Assembly (NCBI GenBank): GCA_041918255.1
Contig: JAYRWD010000058.1
Location: forward strand, 1 to 13,392
DNA length: 13,392 nucleotides
Direction of reading: 5' to 3'
Source: JAYRWD01 sp041918255
GTDB taxonomy: Bacteria; Patescibacteriota; Dojkabacteria; B142; WJKM01
The translations under genes and the position numbers were made by a program. This document shows positions 7,592-10,459 of the stretch, in pieces (the stretch's first letter is position 1; each line of letters starts with the position of its first letter). Below the pieces are notes generated by a model. The model was not told the origin of the DNA and searched no databases. It saw only the letters and a list, made by a program, of their open reading frames with translations.

Positions 7592-7960
7592 ATGAAAATT
7601 CTGATAAGCTCAATCGTCATTATTATCATTGGTGTGGTGGTTTATCTTGAATTATACCAACCAAATATTTTATTAAACGAGGATGAAGCAGTGAGCTTAC
7701 TTACCGATAGAATAGTCAGTGATTCACTTTATGATTCGTTTACAACTTTACAATGTTTGGATTTTAATACTAGTGAAACCACGAAAGAATATTTTGAATT
7801 TAGTGTCTATGAGATACATGGGGATGGATGTAAAGGAGATCCTAATACCTACCCAAAGGTTGATACTTTTAAAGTAATGAGACGAACCAAAGATATTTTT
7901 TATATTGATTTTAGAAATGGCTCATACTTACCATATGATCCCACTAGTCTAAAACGGTAA
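7592..7960 (+). CDS. Small membrane-anchored extracytoplasmic protein, function unknown
   Basis: Encodes 122 residues. Residues 2-20 (KILISSIVIIIIGVVVYLE) form a single N-terminal transmembrane or uncleaved signal segment, with no lipobox cysteine. The remainder is predicted to be outside the membrane and contains two cysteines (Cys55 and Cys80) that could form a disulfide. The C-terminal half carries YEIHGDGCKGDPNTYPKVDT followed by a hydrophobic strand and DIFYIDFRNGSY. A short H-x-x-x-C-x-GDP-x-T element of this kind occurs, as far as I recall, at the end of various small periplasmic proteins of unknown function. It is 51 bases downstream of the methyltransferase and may be co-transcribed with it. 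The stop codon overlaps the left arm of a possible third attC-like palindrome. Confidence 0.65.
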   Translation: MKILISSIVIIIIGVVVYLELYQPNILLNEDEAVSLLTDRIVSDSLYDSFTTLQCLDFNTSETTKEYFEFSVYEIHGDGCKGDPNTYPKVDTFKVMRRTKDIFYIDFRNGSYLPYDPTSLKR

Positions 7961-8040
7961 TTATGATCAATAAGCGGTCATAAACTTTGAACAATAGTGG
8001 ACTCGCATTTTAACCTCCCTTGTCGCATATTGTCACGTTC
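7953..8040 (+). repeat. Possible third attC-like palindrome
   Basis: The left arm AACGGTAATTATG (7953-7965) can pair with the right arm GCATATTGTCACGTT (8025-8039), so both the AAC/GTT ends and the inner TATG/CATA pair seen in the two better copies recur here. TCGCATA before the right box also matches copy 1. The right box reads GTTCTTG, which does not fit GTTRRRY, and the left box overlaps the stop codon of the preceding gene. Sequence identity with the other copies is low, so this is a tentative call. Confidence 0.3.
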
Positions 8041-8306
8041 TTGATAAAAAGTCAGAGTACTACGTATTAAAATTGTTTCGAGTTCACCCAGGACTCAGCA
8101 TATCCGAGCATTGTGGGAAACAAACCTTCTGTTCTGTGTGAATATAAAATATGGCACAACAAATAAAGCAGAAAATTTGATTTATCATTTATTTATCAAA
8201 GCAAGAAATGCTTTTCGTTTCATTCCTCACCACTTTCAAAGTAAACTCTGAAAAGATAAAATACATATTAGAGATGATGAATAAATAAATAAGATCCATC
8301 AAGGAG
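8041..8306. other. Gene-free stretch before the CREST-like gene
   Basis: No gene is visible. It contains a hairpin AAAGCA-agaaa-TGCTTT at 8198-8214 followed by TCGTTT, a marginal terminator candidate. An overlapping AT-rich inverted repeat (TTTGAT at 8176-8181, ATCAAA at 8195-8200) precedes it. AAGGAG at 8301-8306 abuts the ATG at 8307 with no spacing, which is too close for a normal ribosome binding site at that codon. Confidence 0.5.
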
Positions 8307-8699
8307 ATGAAAAAGTATCTGCAATCAACGGTTTTGACTAACGGATTTTTTCTTGTTCCGTTAGCACTATCAATATATTTTGGGCTTTATATTCACGCGC
8401 TATTGATTTTTTTAGTTTTTGTCGCGTCCACCCTCTATCATTCCAGTGACGGTAAGAAGGGAATTTATAATGACTATTTTTGGGCTATGATATTGATCTC
8501 ATATAATCTGTATATGTGTTATTTAGGAAGATTTGATTTGATCCTTTCTTTATTTACTTTCGTATTGGTTTTTGTAGCTTTTTACTTTCGTTATCAGCAG
8601 GGGAACGGAAATTATAATTATTATCATTCTCTGTGGCATATAACTTCAGCAGGTATCACCGTTGTGAGCATCTTGTGGTATATAGGTTGGGGAATTTGA
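8307..8699 (+). CDS. Compact CREST-superfamily-like integral membrane protein
   Basis: A 130-residue, almost wholly hydrophobic protein with about five membrane spans (near residues 13-29, 30-46, 56-74, 77-95 and 107-128). It carries the signature of the CREST superfamily of putative metal-dependent membrane hydrolases (alkaline ceramidase, PAQR/hemolysin III, Per1, TMEM8): S-x-x-x-H at Ser41-His45, an Asp at 56 opening the next helix, and H-x-x-x-H at His107-His111 in the last helix. These residues bind Zn in known members and act on amide or ester bonds in lipids. Family proteins usually have seven spans and around 200 or more residues, so two spans seem to be missing between the Asp and the His pair. 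TMEM8-like is the closest guess, from the HSLWHI segment. The start is ATG 8307, with AAGGAG unusually adjacent. Confidence 0.65.
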   Translation: MKKYLQSTVLTNGFFLVPLALSIYFGLYIHALLIFLVFVASTLYHSSDGKKGIYNDYFWAMILISYNLYMCYLGRFDLILSLFTFVLVFVAFYFRYQQGNGNYNYYHSLWHITSAGITVVSILWYIGWGI

Positions 8700-8808
8700 T
8701 TATTAGGTTCACGTGAGAGGTCTGATTTCGTAGACATGTCAAAGAAAAAAAAGAAGAACATCCCATTGGGGAACAAATTAAAATAGATTTAATAATATTC
8801 TTATTAAT

Positions 8809-9150
8809 ATGCAGATTATTAAACGAAAAAATACTGAAATTCTCCATGATACATGCGGAGAAATCCAAGAGATGTTTAGTTCAGAAAATATAAGTATTTC
8901 TTACGCGAACATAATTAGCAAATCTACACCACATTTGCACCGCAAGACTGATGAAATTTACTACGTGCTGAGGGGTAAAGGCCGGATGACAATAGAAGAT
9001 GAAAAAGTAAACGTAGAGAAAGATGACCTAGTCCTTATTCCTAAGAATAAATTACATACAATCGAAAGAACTTCAGATGATCCATTGGAGTTGTTAGTGA
9101 TTACTCATCCAAGGTTTGATACTAACGACGTGATAGATCAAATCCGCTGA
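8809..9150 (+). CDS. Single-domain cupin protein
   Basis: A 113-residue cupin. Motif 1 is represented by PHLHRKTDEIYYVLRGKG (41-58) with metal ligands His42, His44 and Glu49. Motif 2 is DLVLIPKNKLHTIE (73-86) with His83. The four ligands of the cupin metal site are therefore all present. The layout resembles mannose-6-phosphate-isomerase-like cupins and other small cupin_2 proteins, which may be isomerases, dioxygenases or ligand sensors; the reaction cannot be assigned. The gene has no Shine-Dalgarno sequence. It ends 18 bases before the next methyltransferase, so the two are very likely one transcription unit and may act on the same small molecule. Confidence 0.87.
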   Translation: MQIIKRKNTEILHDTCGEIQEMFSSENISISYANIISKSTPHLHRKTDEIYYVLRGKGRMTIEDEKVNVEKDDLVLIPKNKLHTIERTSDDPLELLVITHPRFDTNDVIDQIR

Positions 9151-9168
9151 TAATTTAAAACCAAACCA

Positions 9169-9846
9169 ATGAAATTAAACAAACTAGAGTTTATGCTTAT
9201 GAATAACCCATTACGCGGGTTTATCCAAGAGTACTATGAAACAAGGATTTTATACAAAATGTGTCCATGTTCTCCCGGTCATTTCGATAGAGTGCTAGAA
9301 ATCGGTTGTGGTAACGGCACTGGGACTAGACTTATTAAAAGATATTTCAAACCAAAACACATAGTAGCTATAGATATGGACGAAAGAATGGTAAAGATTG
9401 CACAAAAGAACAATAATGACACAACAGTTTCCTTTCAAGTGATGGATGCCACAAGGTTAGATTTCCCAGACTGTTATTTTGATGGGGTTTTCGATTACGG
9501 AATGATTCATCACATTCCTAATTGGCGTGACTGTGTGAATAACTTAAAAAGAGTGATGAAGCCAAGTGGAAAACTGATACTTGAGGATTTATCAATTGAG
9601 ACTTTCGCGAAAAATGTTGGAAGAATTTGGAAAAGTATATTGGATCATCCTTATGATTCGATGTACACCACGGAAGAATTTTTAGAATATTTAACCGAAA
9701 ACAATTTTGAGATATTTAAATATCAAGAATCAAATCCTTTTGGTTTAATTAGGTTTTTTTCTCTTTGCGCAGTAAATCGAAAGAAATTAAGTCGGGCTGA
9801 CTCGACTCGAACGAGCGACCTCACGCACCCCATGCGTGCATTCTAG
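9169..9846 (+). CDS. Class I SAM-dependent methyltransferase with tRNA-antisense tail
   Basis: A 225-residue Methyltransf_11-like enzyme: motif I RVLEIGCGNGTGT (41-53), the ribose-binding Asp69 in VAIDMDE, VMDATRLDFPD (91-101), FDYGMIHHIPNW (108-119) and MKPSGKLILEDL (130-141). The natural end of such proteins would be near FFSLCAVNRKK (196-206). From residue 208 on, the frame runs through the antisense strand of the tRNA-Pro gene, adding SRADSTRTSDLTHPMRAF, and stops at TAG inside the complement of the D arm. The tail is therefore tRNA-derived and probably disordered. The substrate is unknown; it follows a cupin gene after 18 bases, which suggests joint action. No Shine-Dalgarno sequence. 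Confidence 0.85.
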   Translation: MKLNKLEFMLMNNPLRGFIQEYYETRILYKMCPCSPGHFDRVLEIGCGNGTGTRLIKRYFKPKHIVAIDMDERMVKIAQKNNNDTTVSFQVMDATRLDFPDCYFDGVFDYGMIHHIPNWRDCVNNLKRVMKPSGKLILEDLSIETFAKNVGRIWKSILDHPYDSMYTTEEFLEYLTENNFEIFKYQESNPFGLIRFFSLCAVNRKKLSRADSTRTSDLTHPMRAF

Positions 9847-9865
9847 CCAACTGAACTACAGCCCG
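9792..9865 (-). tRNA. tRNA-Pro (anticodon GGG)
   Basis: A 74-nt cloverleaf on the minus strand: acceptor CGGGCTG/CAGCCCG with discriminator A, D stem GTTC/GAAT with an AGTTGGCTA loop, anticodon stem CACGC/GCGTG with loop ATGGGGT (anticodon GGG at 9831-9829, preceded by T33), and T stem GCTCG/CGAGT with loop TTCGAGT. The C1-G72 pair and A73 are bacterial tRNA-Pro identity features. CCA is not encoded (CTT follows), so it must be added post-transcriptionally. Its own immediate leader has no convincing promoter; it is probably transcribed from the promoter at 10322-10351 through four tRNA-like units. The 3' part overlaps the last codons of the convergent methyltransferase. No terminator hairpin was seen after it. 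Confidence 0.95.
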
Positions 9866-9901
9866 GATTAAGTTTTGAATACAAATAGTTATAAAGTAAA
9901 T

Positions 9902-9973
9902 GCGACCTTCCCGATATACATCGGGACATTCTAGCCTCTATCTGTCGATAGACAGAAACTGAACTACAGCCCG
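9902..9973 (-). repeat. tRNA-Pro-like unit A
   Basis: 72 bases, nearest to the real tRNA. The anticodon-arm hairpin has loop GTAT on the minus strand (9909-9926) and the variable-region remnant is AGGTCGC. The D-loop insert (9937-9956) can form either of two 6-bp hairpins, TCTGTC/GACAGA or TCTATC/GATAGA, which share bases and exclude each other. Confidence 0.8.
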
Positions 9974-10010
9974 ATATAAGTTTCAATCATAAAAATATGT
10001 AAAAATAGTA

Positions 10011-10082
10011 GCGATCTTCCCGATACCAATCGGGACATTCTAGCCTCTATCTGTCGATAGACAGAAACTGAACTACAGCCCG
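10011..10082 (-). repeat. tRNA-Pro-like unit B
   Basis: 72 bases. The D-loop insert is identical to units A and C, but the replacement hairpin has loop TGGT and the remnant reads AGATCGC, as in unit D. Confidence 0.8.
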
Positions 10083-10118
10083 ATTTAAGTTTTAGTTGCA
10101 AATAATTTTAAAATAAAT

Positions 10119-10190
10119 GCGACCTTCCCGATATACATCGGGACATTCTAGCCTCTATCTGTCGATAGACAGAAACTGAACTACAGCCCG
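10119..10190 (-). repeat. tRNA-Pro-like unit C
   Basis: 72 bases, identical in sequence to unit A (loop GTAT, AGGTCGC). Its 36-base spacer is nearly the same as that of unit D. Confidence 0.8.
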
Positions 10191-10226
10191 ATTTAAGTTT
10201 TAGTTGCAAATAATTATAAAGTAAAT

Positions 10227-10308
10227 GCGATCTTCCCGATACCAATCGGGACATTCTAGCCCTGGCAAGAGGTTAGTTTGACTATATAGGAAAACTAACT
10301 ACGGTCCG
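10227..10308 (-). repeat. tRNA-Pro-like unit D (promoter-proximal, divergent)
   Basis: 82 bases, first in the direction of transcription. The anticodon-arm replacement equals unit B. The 5' part is diverged (CGGACCGTAGTTAGTTT) and the D-loop insert is different: GTTAGTTT pairs with AAACTAAC in an 8-bp stem with a 12-base loop. It thus keeps a D-loop hairpin with an unrelated sequence. Confidence 0.75.
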
Positions 10309-10321
10309 ATTTCGCAAGAGA

Positions 10322-10351
10322 AGTATAGCAGGAAATAATCGTATGTTACAA
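10322..10351 (-). promoter_or_regulatory. Sigma70-type promoter of the tRNA-like array and tRNA-Pro
   Basis: On the minus strand TTGTAA (10351-10346, four of six) is followed after 18 bases by TATACT (10327-10322, five of six), the latter preceded by TGC as a partial extended -10. The expected start near 10315 is only about 7 bases before unit D, so the transcript would consist of units D-C-B-A and then tRNA-Pro. The opposite strand of the same 150-bp gap must hold the promoter of the large surface-protein gene; TAGAAT at 10412-10417 is a possible -10 for it, without a good -35. Confidence 0.55.
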
Positions 10352-10459
10352 AGCATTCGCATTGGAGTTCTTGTTCGCATTATTCATGTGGTAAAGTTAG
10401 TTATCATTAGGTAGAATAGTTAATGATGAGAGTTAGATAAAAGTTCAGCATTGCAAATT

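Larger units (their letters stand above)
9902..10308 (-). repeat. Tandem array of four tRNA-Pro-derived hairpin units
   Basis: Four units repeat with a period of 108-109 bases, each a tRNA-Pro-like segment plus an AT-rich spacer of 36-37 bases that resembles the leader of the real tRNA. Read on the minus strand, units A-C are identical to the tRNA from the acceptor 5' strand through AGTT of the D loop. They then carry a 20-base insert, return to GGCTAGAATG (the rest of the D arm), replace the anticodon arm with a hairpin of stem TCCCGAT/ATCGGGA and a 4-base loop, rejoin AGG(or A)TCGC, and stop before the T arm. The T arm and 3' acceptor strand are missing, so they cannot be normal tRNAs. Flanks are base-for-base the tRNA, which shows derivation from tRNA-Pro followed by amplification. 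Confidence 0.85.

Noticed and set aside
8176..8214. Strong intrinsic terminator between the small membrane-anchored protein gene and the CREST-like gene
   Set aside because: The two overlapping hairpins have only 6-bp AT-rich stems and no uninterrupted T-tract; mentioned only as a marginal candidate.
8736..8786. 16-residue Lys-rich ORF (MSKKKKKNIPLGNKLK)
   Set aside because: No well-spaced ribosome binding site and low complexity; it may be only an A-rich tract.
9700..9791. Terminator after tRNA-Pro on the minus strand
   Set aside because: No GC-rich hairpin followed by a T-tract was found.
190..10000. Alternative genetic code with TGA read as Gly or Trp
   Set aside because: TGA ends the cupin and CREST-like genes at sensible protein lengths, and tryptophans are encoded by TGG.
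9902..10308. CRISPR array
   Set aside because: Repeat units are 72-82 bases with two internal palindromes, and the spacers are similar to each other, so they are duplicated sequence and not captured spacers.
9866..10315. Proline T-box riboswitch before a tRNA or biosynthetic gene
   Set aside because: No T-box consensus or terminator/antiterminator was found, and the downstream gene is the tRNA itself; the units are tRNA copies, not stem-I leaders.
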